Below, in pieces: positions 16,397 to 25,355 of a DNA stretch of 64,000 nucleotides (position 1 is its first letter; each line of letters begins with the position of its first letter). Both the position numbers and the translations under genes were made by a program. This DNA comes from Planctomycetota bacterium (GTDB taxonomy: Bacteria; Planctomycetota; UBA1135; GCA-002686595): positions 983,910-1,047,909 of the forward strand of contig JADJQU010000001.1 of assembly GCA_016712565.1 (NCBI GenBank), written 5' to 3'. The notes below the pieces were generated by a model. The model searched no databases. It was not told where the DNA came from and saw only the letters and a program-made list of their open reading frames with translations.

Positions 16397-18874
16397 TCAG
16401 TATCCCAGCTGGTCGAGGAAACGGAGGTCGTCTTCGCTGAGGCGGCCCTCCACGCGTCGGCGCTCGAGGGCCGACGCGCGCCACTCCCGGAACAACTCGC
16501 GATAGCGGGTCGAGAGTTCCGGAGCGAAGTCCTTGAGGGGCGCCTGCTGCTGGGGATCCCGCGCGGCATCGAACAGTTCCAGGGTGTCCGCGGGCACGGA
16601 GCGTTCGCGGCCGCGCTGGAGGTACTCGAGCTCGGTGTAGAGGGCGGTGTGCTCCGTGTCGGCGGCGCCCACCTGGGCCAGGCCCGAGTGCTCGAAGAAA
16701 ATGCGCCGCACCGGCCGTTCACGGGCCGCGGCGAACTCCAGGAGGTCCAGTCCGCGGCACTCCGAGGGCGGCGGACCGCCGGCCAGGCCGAACAGCGTGC
16801 GCGACAGGTCCAGGGACCAGACTGGCTCGGCCACGCGGGTTCCGTGGCTGGAGCCGGGAGGCACGACGATCAGCGGCACCTGCATCACCTCGCGGTAGAG
16901 GCTCGTGTGGTGGTACCAGTTGCCGTGCTCGCCCAGGGCCTCGCCGTGGTCGGCCACCACGGCGACGAACGTGTCGTCCGCGGAGAACTCGGATTTGAAC
17001 TCGGCGAACAGCTGGCGCAGGAGTTCGTCCTGGTAGGCCACCGCGGCGCGGTACTGGAATTCGGGCCACTCCACGTTGGTGACCTCCGCCAGGAATCCCC
17101 CCGGGGCCGCGAAGGGCGTTTCCGGCATGCTGGACGGGTCGGCCTGGGTGGGCGGCGGCTTCACGCCCAGGCGCTTGGCGAAGTCCGCCAGGAACCAGTC
17201 GGGCACGTGGTAGGGCGTGTGGGCGTCGAACAGGTGCAGCCACAGGAACGTGGGCCGCGGGCCCTCGCGCGCGAAGGAGCGCCACCACTCGCGCACCGCG
17301 CCCACGGTCCGGGCGCCGTCGCCCGCCGATTCGACGGTGCCGAGCCACACCCGGTCGAAGCCCTGGCCCAGGCCCGAGCGTTCGGGGGTCAGGTGGGGGA
17401 CGCTGACCGCCGCCGCGGTCTGCCAGCCCGCCGCGCGGAAGCGCTCCGCCAGGGTCACGTTTTCGGCCGCGAGCAGGGATCGGTTGTCCAGGACTCCGTG
17501 GTCCTGCACGGCGAGCCCGGTCATCAGGGAGGCATGGGACGGCGAGGTGGCATTGCACGCGCTCCAGGCCTGCTCGAAGACGAGACCGCGGGCGGCGAGG
17601 CCGTCCAGGAAGGGCGTCGGGCTCGGGGCACGGGAGGAGGCATAGGCACCGACGGCATCCCGGCGCACCGTGTCGAGAGTCACCAGCACGACGTTGGGTC
17701 GGCGCTCGCCGGAACCCGACGCGGGGGCCAGTTCGGGCAGGATCAGGGGCTCGCCCCAATACAGCCGGGCGCGCGACAGCGTTCCATCGGGGGTCGGGTC
17801 GCGGTCGGCGTTGGCCAGGAAGCGCAGTTCCACCTCGCCGCCCTCGAAGGCCTTCAGGCTCACCGAGAGGTGCTCCCACTCCGGACCGCCAGCGCGCATG
17901 CCCGGAATCACGGACGTGGAGCCGATGCGCTTCCAGGGATCCTCCGACCGGGCCCGGGCCTCGATGCTGAAGCGCACCTCGGCCGTCAGGTTGGTCGTGT
18001 TGGGACTGACTCCGGCTTCGATGGAGAGCAGGCCGCCGCGGGGCACCCGCGCGCGCGCGAAGAGCGGCACGTTCCAATCGCTGGGGAACGCCCGGCGCGC
18101 CTCGCGGCCCATGGCGATCAGGCCTCCGTCGCGGCCCACTTCCCCGTCGCTCGAGAGCGTCTCCATCACGTCCGGTCCGGGGGAGAAGCCGATGCGGCCC
18201 AGACGCACGGCGCGCAGGCCGAAGCGCTGCACGCCGTCCTCCTTGGGGGCCAACGTGAACTCGCTGATCTCGCCCGCCCAGCCGGGCTGGGAGGAGAGGG
18301 GAATGCGCACCACGAAGTTTGACTCGCCGCCGGCCACGACCGCGGTCGCGAACCAGGGGTAGGCGAGCTGCTCCACGGACTCGATCGAGTTGCGCCAGGA
18401 GACGCGCGCGATGCCGGCGGTGGTGCGCAGGAGCTCCAGCTCGAGGAAGTCCACCTCGCTCGCCTGGAAGCTGCGGGCGCTGTGCAGTTCCACGCGCTTC
18501 ATTCGCAGCACGTCGGGCACGATGCCCGTGAGCGCGATGCCCTGGGGCCCGGCGGAGGTCTCCGGCCCGCCGGTGGTTCCGATCCCCGCCTGCGGTTCAC
18601 CCGGGGTGCCGAGCGGGCTCCCGGGAGGCGTCAGGGGATCGACGCGGCCGTACTGCACGCTCCAGGTCCCCAGGTCGGTCTGTGGACCGTCGATCACCAG
18701 CTCCTCGACCCAGGTGACCTGGGCGCTGGAGAGTTCCTGGGCCGGCGAGCGGCCGTCCGCCAGGCGCAGTTCCAGGTGCGTCACCTGGTCCCCGTGGGGC
18801 AGTTCCCTGGCGCAGCACAGGATCGCCGGCACGAGGGCGAGGGCAGTCAGGATGCTGGGCGGGCGCACGGGCAC
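16397..18874 (-). CDS. Exported sulfatase-fold hydrolase with Thr at the nucleophile position
   Basis: This 825-residue protein has an N-terminal export signal, a region of about 350 residues predicted to be beta-rich, and then an alkaline-phosphatase/sulfatase fold (about 370-825). Metal-site motifs include VVLVTLDTVRRDAVGAY and VADHGEALGEHGNW. The segment that normally reads C/S-x-P-x-R is TSPSHASLMTG here, so the nucleophile position is Thr and the Arg is His. It should not be matured to formylglycine and may act as a phosphohydrolase or phosphotransferase. The gene starts at GTG 18874, 8 bp downstream of the stop of the YyaL-like gene, so the two are probably one operon. Confidence 0.85.
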   Translation of the reverse strand: MPVRPPSILTALALVPAILCCARELPHGDQVTHLELRLADGRSPAQELSSAQVTWVEELVIDGPQTDLGTWSVQYGRVDPLTPPGSPLGTPGEPQAGIGTTGGPETSAGPQGIALTGIVPDVLRMKRVELHSARSFQASEVDFLELELLRTTAGIARVSWRNSIESVEQLAYPWFATAVVAGGESNFVVRIPLSSQPGWAGEISEFTLAPKEDGVQRFGLRAVRLGRIGFSPGPDVMETLSSDGEVGRDGGLIAMGREARRAFPSDWNVPLFARARVPRGGLLSIEAGVSPNTTNLTAEVRFSIEARARSEDPWKRIGSTSVIPGMRAGGPEWEHLSVSLKAFEGGEVELRFLANADRDPTPDGTLSRARLYWGEPLILPELAPASGSGERRPNVVLVTLDTVRRDAVGAYASSRAPSPTPFLDGLAARGLVFEQAWSACNATSPSHASLMTGLAVQDHGVLDNRSLLAAENVTLAERFRAAGWQTAAAVSVPHLTPERSGLGQGFDRVWLGTVESAGDGARTVGAVREWWRSFAREGPRPTFLWLHLFDAHTPYHVPDWFLADFAKRLGVKPPPTQADPSSMPETPFAAPGGFLAEVTNVEWPEFQYRAAVAYQDELLRQLFAEFKSEFSADDTFVAVVADHGEALGEHGNWYHHTSLYREVMQVPLIVVPPGSSHGTRVAEPVWSLDLSRTLFGLAGGPPPSECRGLDLLEFAAARERPVRRIFFEHSGLAQVGAADTEHTALYTELEYLQRGRERSVPADTLELFDAARDPQQQAPLKDFAPELSTRYRELFREWRASALERRRVEGRLSEDDLRFLDQLGY

Positions 18875-18882
18875 CCTTCAGA

Positions 18883-20685
18883 CTACTGCCCCCGCTCGAT
18901 GCGCGCCATGAGCGCAGGCAGGCGCGTGGGGTCGGAGGTCTCCGCATAACTTTCTCGACCGCGTTGCACGAACGCGCGCGCTCCAAAGCCGCAGCCGCGC
19001 CAGCCCTCCGCCAGGCCCAGTCGGGACCAGGGGCCCTGGTCGATCCGGGAGGGCGTGGAGGCCGCCGGCGGCGCCTCCCCGGACTCCATGTCCACGGTCT
19101 GCACCACCAGGCTCGCCACGTAGGGCTCCAGGGCGGCCCGCCGCAATTGGGCCGCCAGGGGATCGGAGCGGCGGGCCACGATGGTCACGTGCACGGGGGG
19201 GTGGAGGTGGAGCGCCACGGCGCGCGCGTAGCCCGCCACGAAGTGTCCGTGGCGACGGTAGTCGCCGGCGAAGGCGCCCAGGGCTTCGCTGGCGAGCCGA
19301 CCGTGGGCCGAATCCCCGGTAAAGAATTCCAGCCGCAGCAGGGTCTCCGCGAGCAGGGAATTGTCCACGATCGACTGCTCGCGTCGCGGCAGTGCGCCCC
19401 GGCCGCCGCCCTCCTGGCGCCCGTCGAAGAAGGCGCCGTTTCCGCCGCGCAGATCCCGCACCGCCACGTTCACCAGGGAACGGGCGGGATCGAGCCAACG
19501 GCTGTCGCCGGTGGACTGGGCCGCGTCCACCAGGGCTCGCAACACCTGGGCCTGATCCACCAGCAGGCCCGACAGCCGCGGCGCGCCGTCCCAGTAGTGG
19601 TGGACGCCGTAGCGTTCGTCGAACAGCTCCTCCAGCAGGAACTCCAGCACGGCCACCGCGCGTTCGGTCCAGCGCTCGTCCCGCAGCACGATGCCCGCGC
19701 GGAACATGGCCGACGCCGCCAGGGCGTTGGCCCCGGCGAAGATCGTCGGGTCCACCGCGGGGGCTGTGCGCTCCCGTCGCGCCGAGAGCGAGGTCAGGTG
19801 CGCGTAGGAGGGATCGGCGTCCTGGCTGCCGCGAAAGGCGTGCTTCACGGGATCGTGGAGCCTGGCCATCATCCACTCCAGCACGCCCAGGGCCGTGGCG
19901 GCGAAGCTCTCCTCGCCCAGGGCCTGGTGGGCCTGCAGGTAGGCCTCGGCGCGCGTCGCGTTGGAGTCGAGGGTCTTCTCGTAGTGGGGCCCGCTCCAAT
20001 CGCGGGCCGTGGCAAAGCGATAGAAGCCGCCCTCGATCCGATCGTGGATCTCTCCGTGCTGCATGTTGCGCAGCGTGCGCAGCACGAGCTTGCGCATGGA
20101 CTCGTCGCCGGTCTCCGACCAGCGCAGCAGGGCGAAGTCGATGGCCTCCGGATGGGGGAACTTGTGCTTGCCGCCCCAGCCGCCGTGGACCGGATCGGCG
20201 GTTTCCAGCAGCGTGCGCGCCACCCATTCCACGGGCTCCTCGCTCAGGGCCGCTCCCGCGGTCTCCGCGCCGCCTCGGCCCGGGGAAACCTCGGTCTGGG
20301 CAGTGGATTCATGCAGGCGACGCCGCAGGGCCTGGGGGCGCTCCGCGTAGTGGGCCACCACCAGTTCCAGGCTGCGGATCAGGACCGGGGCCTCCACGAA
20401 CGTGTGCAGCGCGATGCGCGCCAGGGAATCGTCGAGGATGGCGAGCGTGGGCCAACCGCCCGCGGAGTAGCGCGCGTCCACGTCGGGCCGGCGGTCCTTG
20501 TCCACCCGCACGCAGACGAAGTTGCGCGAGACGAGCTCCTGGACCAGGGGATCGGCCAGCACCCGGGTTTCCAATTCGCGCGAGAATCGGCACCAGCGCG
20601 CGAACAGGAACAGGAACAGGGGCCGGTGCGTCTCGCGCGCCGCCGCGAAAGCCTGCTCGTCCCAATCGTTCCACTGGATCGCCAT
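18883..20685 (-). CDS. Thioredoxin-domain protein of the YyaL/DUF255 (SPATA20) family
   Basis: This 600-residue protein has an N-terminal thioredoxin-like domain (about 1-110) followed by an alpha/alpha toroid resembling N-acylglucosamine 2-epimerases. Family motifs include GGWGGKHKFPHPEAIDF, EKTLDSNATRAEAYLQAH and SIVDNSLLAETLLRL. The usual CxxC of the thioredoxin part is WCRFS here, leaving one cysteine, so disulfide exchange is unlikely. ATG 20685 is used; upstream codons are low-complexity. The family has no settled biochemical function. The sulfatase-fold gene follows 8 bp downstream on the same strand. Confidence 0.85.
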   Translation of the reverse strand: MAIQWNDWDEQAFAAARETHRPLFLFLFARWCRFSRELETRVLADPLVQELVSRNFVCVRVDKDRRPDVDARYSAGGWPTLAILDDSLARIALHTFVEAPVLIRSLELVVAHYAERPQALRRRLHESTAQTEVSPGRGGAETAGAALSEEPVEWVARTLLETADPVHGGWGGKHKFPHPEAIDFALLRWSETGDESMRKLVLRTLRNMQHGEIHDRIEGGFYRFATARDWSGPHYEKTLDSNATRAEAYLQAHQALGEESFAATALGVLEWMMARLHDPVKHAFRGSQDADPSYAHLTSLSARRERTAPAVDPTIFAGANALAASAMFRAGIVLRDERWTERAVAVLEFLLEELFDERYGVHHYWDGAPRLSGLLVDQAQVLRALVDAAQSTGDSRWLDPARSLVNVAVRDLRGGNGAFFDGRQEGGGRGALPRREQSIVDNSLLAETLLRLEFFTGDSAHGRLASEALGAFAGDYRRHGHFVAGYARAVALHLHPPVHVTIVARRSDPLAAQLRRAALEPYVASLVVQTVDMESGEAPPAASTPSRIDQGPWSRLGLAEGWRGCGFGARAFVQRGRESYAETSDPTRLPALMARIERGQ

Positions 20686-20900
20686 CGGGGCCGCCGGGGG
20701 GAGCTTAGAGAAGCGCTTCGGGCGCCGCGACCCGCCGGGCTGATTCCCGGGCGTGGGGCCCGAGCGTGGGGCCAGTTCCGCCGCGAGAGCGGGCCCCGCG
20801 CCGTGGGGCCGCATGCGGTGCCCGTGGATGCGGAGAGGGGGCCGGCCAGGGGCACGTCCCGGCACCTGCCGGGCCCCGTGGCCGTCTTCCGGGGCGCGCC

Positions 20901-21302
20901 CTAGCCGCCGACCGCGCGCTGCTTGGTTTCCGGCAATTCGGGCACGGGCAATTCGCGCCAGGCCACTTCCGGAGCTTCCTGGTACAGGCTGTCGAGGTCG
21001 TAGTAGTCGCGGGCCTCGGGCTGCATCACGTGCACGATCACATCGCCGTAGTCCATCAGGACCCACCAGCCGAGATCGCCGCCCTCCTCGCGGCCGTGGT
21101 GCACCCCGGCCGCCTTCAGGCGCACGTGGATCTCCTGCTGGATGGCGCGGATCTGGGGCCGCGACGCCCCCGTGATGATCACGAAGTAGTCGGCGACTTT
21201 GAGGTGCTCGCGCACATCGAGCACGCGGATGTCGAGACCCTTCTTCTGGTCGGCGAGCGCGGCTGCGGCGGTGGCGATGTCGAGCGATTCGATGGCGGGC
21301 AC
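20901..21302 (-). CDS. rsfS: Ribosome silencing factor RsfS
   Basis: RsfS binds ribosomal protein uL14 and blocks joining of the 30S and 50S subunits when nutrients are scarce. The 133-residue product shows the family core: KKGLDIRVLDVREHLKVADY, FVIITGASRPQIRAI and WVLMDYGDVIVHVMQPEARDYYDLDSLY. The start is GTG at 21302. The C-terminal 30 residues are proline- and glutamate-rich and not conserved. It is separated from hppA by a strong terminator, so it is probably transcribed on its own or together with the genes downstream. Confidence 0.95.
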   Translation of the reverse strand: MPAIESLDIATAAAALADQKKGLDIRVLDVREHLKVADYFVIITGASRPQIRAIQQEIHVRLKAAGVHHGREEGGDLGWWVLMDYGDVIVHVMQPEARDYYDLDSLYQEAPEVAWRELPVPELPETKQRAVGG

Positions 21303-21360
21303 TCCTGGTGGGTCAGACTGTCGGATGGAATGGGCGAGTAGGCAAGGGGCCCGGGCGAGG

Positions 21361-21404
21361 AAAAAGCGCTCGGGGCCGCGCCTTGGTCAGGCACGGCCCC
21401 GCGC
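21361..21404 (-). terminator. Rho-independent terminator after hppA
   Basis: On the minus strand a GC-rich hairpin (7-bp CGGCCCC/GGGGCCG stem with an inner AGGC/GCCT helix and flanking GCGC/GCGC pairing) is followed directly by TTTTT. It lies about 135 bp past the hppA stop and before the rsfS start, in the right orientation for ending hppA transcripts. Confidence 0.7.
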
Positions 21405-21538
21405 AGGGCATTCCCGGAGCGATCCGCTCCCCGGGGTCGTCCGCTCGGGCCCCCAGGGGGGACCCCCAGGTCACCAGGTTCACCGGGTTACCGGTTCACC
21501 GGGTGCCCCAGGCCGCGGAGGCCGGGGGAGAGGAGCGG

Positions 21539-23617
21539 CTAGAGGAACCAGGGCAGGAAGATGACGCCGACGACGGTCATGAGCTTGATCAGGATGTTCA
21601 GGGACGGGCCGGAGGTGTCCTTGAAGGGGTCGCCCACGGTGTCGCCGACGACGGCGGCCTTGTGGACCGCGCCGCCCTTGCCGCCGTACTGGCCGCCCTC
21701 GATGTACTTCTTCGCGTTGTCCCAGGCGCCGCCGGCGTTGGCCATGAAGATCGCCAGCATGATGCTGGAGACCAGGGCCCCGGCCAGGGTGCCGCCCAGG
21801 GCCTGGACGCCCATGAACTTGCCGATCACCAGGGGCACGGACACGGCCATGATGCCGGGGATCGCCATCTGCTTGATCGCGCCGTCGGTGGCGATGGCCA
21901 CGCAGCGTTCGGTGTCGGGCTTGGCCTTGCCCTCCATCAGGCCCGGGATCTCCTTGAACTGGCGCCGGACCTCCTCGACCATCTTGTTGGCCGCGTTGCC
22001 CACCGCGCGCATGGTCATCGAGCTGAACAGGAAGGGCAGGAAGCCGCCGATCAAGAGGCCGATCGTGACGTGCACGGAGTTGATGTCGAGCAGCAGCGTC
22101 CCGTCCGGAGCCAGGAGCTTCGAACCCGGGTCGCTCAAGCGCAGGGAGTGGCCGGCCCCCGTGCAGTAGGCGCTGAACAGCGCCAGGGCCGTCAGGGCCG
22201 CCGAGCCGATCGCAAAACCCTTGCCGATGGCGGCGGTGGTGTTGCCGCAGGCGTCCAGGGCGTCCGTGCGATGGCGCACCTCCTTGGGCAGTTCGGCCAT
22301 TTCGGCCAGGCCGCCGGCGTTGTCCGCCACCGGGCCGTAGGCGTCCACCGCGAGCGAGATGCCGAGGGTCGAGAGCATGCCCACCGCCGACATGGCGACG
22401 CCGTAGATGCCCGCCATTTCGAAGGACACCCAGATGGCGGCGCAGATGAAGATCACCGGCAAGGCCACCGACTCCATGCCCGTTGCCAGGCCGTGGATGA
22501 TGTTCGTGGCGGCGCCCGTTTGCGATTGGGCGGCGATGCGCTGCACCGGCTTGTAGCTGCCCGAGGTGTAGTAGTCGGTGAGCTTGCCGATGATCACCCC
22601 GGCCACCAGACCGGAGAGGATCGCCCAGCAGATCTTGGCACCGTCGACGCCGGCGGGCATGGCCATCCACTTCGTGCACAGGAACCAGGTGGCCACCGCG
22701 ACCACGATGGAAGCCACCACGAGCCCGCGGAACAGGGCCCCGCTGAGCTGCTTCTCTTCCTTGGCGCGCACGAAGAAGGCACCCACGATCGAGGCGACGA
22801 TGCCCAGGGCCGACACGGCGATCGGCAGGATCACCATGCTCCCCATGTTGGGGTCGTTCTGCCAGGTGAAGAAGGCGAGCGACATGGCCGCCACGATCGA
22901 ACCCGCGTAGGACTCGAACAGGTCCGCGCCCATGCCCGCCACGTCGCCGACGTTGTCGCCCACGTTGTCCGCGATCACGGCCGGGTTGCGGGGGTCGTCC
23001 TCGGGGATGCCGGCCTCCACCTTGCCCACCAGGTCGGCGCCCACGTCGGCGGCCTTGGTGAAGATGCCGCCGCCCACGCGGGCGAAGAGCGCGATCGAGG
23101 AGGCGCCGAAGCTGAAGCCCAGCACGCTGTTGATGCCGGCCTGGGTGAAGACCTTGCCCTCGCCGTTGTACAGGTAGGTGAACACCACCAGACCCGTCAT
23201 GGCCAGGCCCACCACGGTCATGCCCATGACCATGCCGGAACTGAAGGCCACCCGCAGGGCGGCACCCAGGGAGGTGCGCGCCGCCTGGGTCGTGCGCACC
23301 GCCGCCCGGGTCGAGGTGTACATCCCGAAGTAGCCCGCGGAGGCCGAGGCCACGGCGCCGCAGATGAAGGCGATGGCCGTGTTGCGGCCCAGGCCCTCGG
23401 CGGGGGCCATCCAGATGGCCGCCGACACCACCAGGACGAACAGGGCGAGCCACTTGTACTCCGCGAACAGGAACGCCTTGGCGCCGTCCTGCACCAGCTT
23501 GGCGATGTCCTGCATCTTCTGGTCGCCCGGGTCGGACTTCATGATCCGCAGGAAGATGAAGATGGCGAAGATCAACGCCAGAACGGCGGCGCCCAGGCTG
23601 ATGGCGAGGAAGTTCAT
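21539..23617 (-). CDS. hppA: K+-dependent membrane-bound ion-pumping pyrophosphatase
   Basis: HppA couples hydrolysis of pyrophosphate to pumping of H+ or Na+ across the cytoplasmic membrane. The 692-residue product begins at ATG 23617 with a transmembrane helix and shows the family motifs DVGADLVGKVEAGIPEDDPRNPAVIADN (shortened here to its core DVGADLVGK and IPEDDPRNP), DNVGDNVGD and GDTVGDPFKDTSGPS. The segment GNTTAAIGKG has alanine where K+-independent enzymes have lysine, placing it in the K+-dependent subfamily; H+ versus Na+ specificity cannot be decided. It sits alone between a terminator and a 430-bp upstream gap, so it is probably monocistronic. Confidence 0.97.
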   Translation of the reverse strand: MNFLAISLGAAVLALIFAIFIFLRIMKSDPGDQKMQDIAKLVQDGAKAFLFAEYKWLALFVLVVSAAIWMAPAEGLGRNTAIAFICGAVASASAGYFGMYTSTRAAVRTTQAARTSLGAALRVAFSSGMVMGMTVVGLAMTGLVVFTYLYNGEGKVFTQAGINSVLGFSFGASSIALFARVGGGIFTKAADVGADLVGKVEAGIPEDDPRNPAVIADNVGDNVGDVAGMGADLFESYAGSIVAAMSLAFFTWQNDPNMGSMVILPIAVSALGIVASIVGAFFVRAKEEKQLSGALFRGLVVASIVVAVATWFLCTKWMAMPAGVDGAKICWAILSGLVAGVIIGKLTDYYTSGSYKPVQRIAAQSQTGAATNIIHGLATGMESVALPVIFICAAIWVSFEMAGIYGVAMSAVGMLSTLGISLAVDAYGPVADNAGGLAEMAELPKEVRHRTDALDACGNTTAAIGKGFAIGSAALTALALFSAYCTGAGHSLRLSDPGSKLLAPDGTLLLDINSVHVTIGLLIGGFLPFLFSSMTMRAVGNAANKMVEEVRRQFKEIPGLMEGKAKPDTERCVAIATDGAIKQMAIPGIMAVSVPLVIGKFMGVQALGGTLAGALVSSIMLAIFMANAGGAWDNAKKYIEGGQYGGKGGAVHKAAVVGDTVGDPFKDTSGPSLNILIKLMTVVGVIFLPWFL

Positions 23618-24047
23618 GTTTCGGTGGGGGGGCTTTCGGGAGTGGCGCGGAGCCGGGCGCGCCCGGGAGGGGGCTTGCGAGACATGACGGGGTGGGCGGA
23701 CGCGCGTCCCCGAAGGACGTAAGGCCCTATCCCCGTTGGTTTTGGCGAAGCAGTGTATCGGCGGACTTCCCAGCGTCAACGCCCCCGGCCCGCGGCTCGG
23801 CAGAGCGGGCCCGCCCCGGGGCCCTGGCGGGGAATTCCCGGGGTGTCCGCCGCACCCGTTCGCCCCTCGGGCCCGTGGCCGGGCCCCCGGGTCGTGCCGG
23901 AAAGCCTCCCGGGGCCGGGGGCTTGGGAGCGCCGAGGGACGGCCAGAGCGGAAGTGGGAGCCACAGGGGGGAGGCTGGGCGGCTCCTCCCGCGGTCCGCC
24001 CCGCACGCCGTCGCTCGCCACGGGGGCCGCGCGCTCGATTGCCGCCC
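23618..24047. other. 430-bp intergenic region upstream of hppA
   Basis: I see no convincing gene here. It must contain the hppA promoter and the 3' flank of the DedA gene. The part nearest hppA (23700-23780) is less GC-rich than the rest, as promoters often are, but I cannot point to specific -35 and -10 boxes. Confidence 0.5.
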
Positions 24048-24686
24048 TCAGGGCGCCGGGGGCGCCGGGGGCGGCGGCTCCACCTTGCGGCGGCCTCGGG
24101 CCTTCCAGAGCATCAACAGGACCAGCGCGAGCACCAGGAACCCGAGGATCAGGTGCAGGTCCCCGAGCTTCTGCTTCAACTGGTCCATGGAACTGCCGAA
24201 CATTTTCCCCAGGTAGATCGAGGCTGGGACCGAGATCAACACGCCCAGGCTGTCGAGCAAGAGAAACCGCGGGTAGCTCATGCGCATGGAGCCGGCCAGG
24301 AAGTAGCCCGGGATGCGCACGCCGGCGAAGAAGCGGCAGACGAAGGTGGCCCAGTTGCCGTGCTCGCGAAAGCGCTGCTCGAGCTTCGAGAGTCGCTCGG
24401 GGTGCAGGACGCGGCGCACGAAGCGGTGCTGCAGGGCGCTCATCCCATAGCGCCTGCCCAGCCAAAAGGGGATCGAATCGCCCAGCAGGATCGCCGCGCT
24501 GCAGGTCAGCGTGATCTCGAGGAACTCCACGTCGCCGCGGTGCAGCAGGATCCCCGAGCCGATCAGGGTCACCTCCTCGGGCAGCGGCAGGCCGACTCCG
24601 CACAGGAGCAGCACCACGAAGGGGGCGATGTAGTTGAAGCGCGTGAAGAGCGCCGCGACCCACTCGCTGAATTCCTCGGGCAACAT
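24048..24686 (-). CDS. DedA-family (SNARE-associated) membrane protein
   Basis: The product of about 212 residues matches the DedA family, thought to act as undecaprenyl-phosphate or phospholipid flippases. Motifs are GVGLPLPEEVTLIGSGILL in the re-entrant loop, FFAGVRIPGYFLAGSMRMSYPRF and at least four hydrophobic segments. The C-terminal tail is proline-rich (PPPPAPPAP). ATG 24686 gives the usual DedA N-terminus; a GTG at 24713 is an alternative. It lies 72 bp downstream of the ABC operon on the same strand and may be read from it. Confidence 0.9.
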   Translation of the reverse strand: MLPEEFSEWVAALFTRFNYIAPFVVLLLCGVGLPLPEEVTLIGSGILLHRGDVEFLEITLTCSAAILLGDSIPFWLGRRYGMSALQHRFVRRVLHPERLSKLEQRFREHGNWATFVCRFFAGVRIPGYFLAGSMRMSYPRFLLLDSLGVLISVPASIYLGKMFGSSMDQLKQKLGDLHLILGFLVLALVLLMLWKARGRRKVEPPPPAPPAP

Positions 24687-24758
24687 GGGGGTGGAGGATC
24701 GGCCATGATCCACCTCGCGCGCGTCCGAGGCAATTCCCGACCGGGAACTGCGGCGCTT

Positions 24759-25355
24759 TCAGCGGGCGGCTTGGGCCGCCCGGCGAGCCGAGAGGGCGAG
24801 CTTCCGCGCCGTGTCGGCGAGTTCCGGGTCCGGTTCCAGCCCCGCGGCGCGCTCGAAGTGTCCCGCGGCCTCCTCCCACAGGCCCGCCGGGCCTCCAGGC
24901 CAGGGAAGTTCCGGGTCCACGGTGGCGCACTTCGTCAGGATGAAACCGGCGAGCCAGGCCAGTTCGGCGGGGCGGGCCGCGCGCCGCTCGCCCTCCAGGG
25001 CCGTGGTGAGGCCGGCCCGCACCCAGGAGAGCCGGCGCTCGCCGTCGGGCTCCCGCTCGGGCGATCCGAGGGCGTAGGCCTGCTGCCGCGCCAGGAACTT
25101 CCAGCCCTCCGCGGAATCGGGAGCCAGGGTCAGGGCCGTGCGCGCGCGGGAGTGGAACAACTCGATCCGTCCGCCGCGGAAGGCCAGGTCGGCGCGGACC
25201 CACTGCACGTTGGCCGCCAGGCCCGACACCGGCCCCAAGAGGCGCACGAGGCGGTCCGTGCTTCCCGGGCGACCGCCGGCCTCCGGCAGCGGCGCGAGGC
25301 TCGCCGCCAGCACCACGAGCGCGAACAGGGACCAGGCCAGCGGCCGCCCCTTCAT
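24759..25355 (-). CDS. Membrane-anchored TPR-like protein of an ABC operon
   Basis: The 198-residue product has one N-terminal hydrophobic segment (LAWSLFALVVLAASLAPL) and then helical repeats resembling tetratricopeptides (RARTALTLAPDSAEGWKFLA and HFERAAGLEPDPELA). Its ATG overlaps the stop of the upstream membrane-protein gene by ATGA, making it the third gene of the operon 24759-27267. It probably serves as an exported accessory or assembly factor for the transporter. No family with known function is recognised. Confidence 0.7.
   Translation of the reverse strand: MKGRPLAWSLFALVVLAASLAPLPEAGGRPGSTDRLVRLLGPVSGLAANVQWVRADLAFRGGRIELFHSRARTALTLAPDSAEGWKFLARQQAYALGSPEREPDGERRLSWVRAGLTTALEGERRAARPAELAWLAGFILTKCATVDPELPWPGGPAGLWEEAAGHFERAAGLEPDPELADTARKLALSARRAAQAAR

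Noticed and set aside
21477..21504. Two 12-bp direct repeats (GGTTCACCGGGT) after hppA
   Set aside because: Short, only two copies and in non-coding sequence; no match to an attachment site or operator can be argued.
21308..23722. Long plus-strand open frame rich in His, Arg and Gly opposite hppA
   Set aside because: It is the antisense reading of the hppA gene, whose conserved motifs are on the minus strand; the composition is typical of shadow frames in GC-rich DNA.
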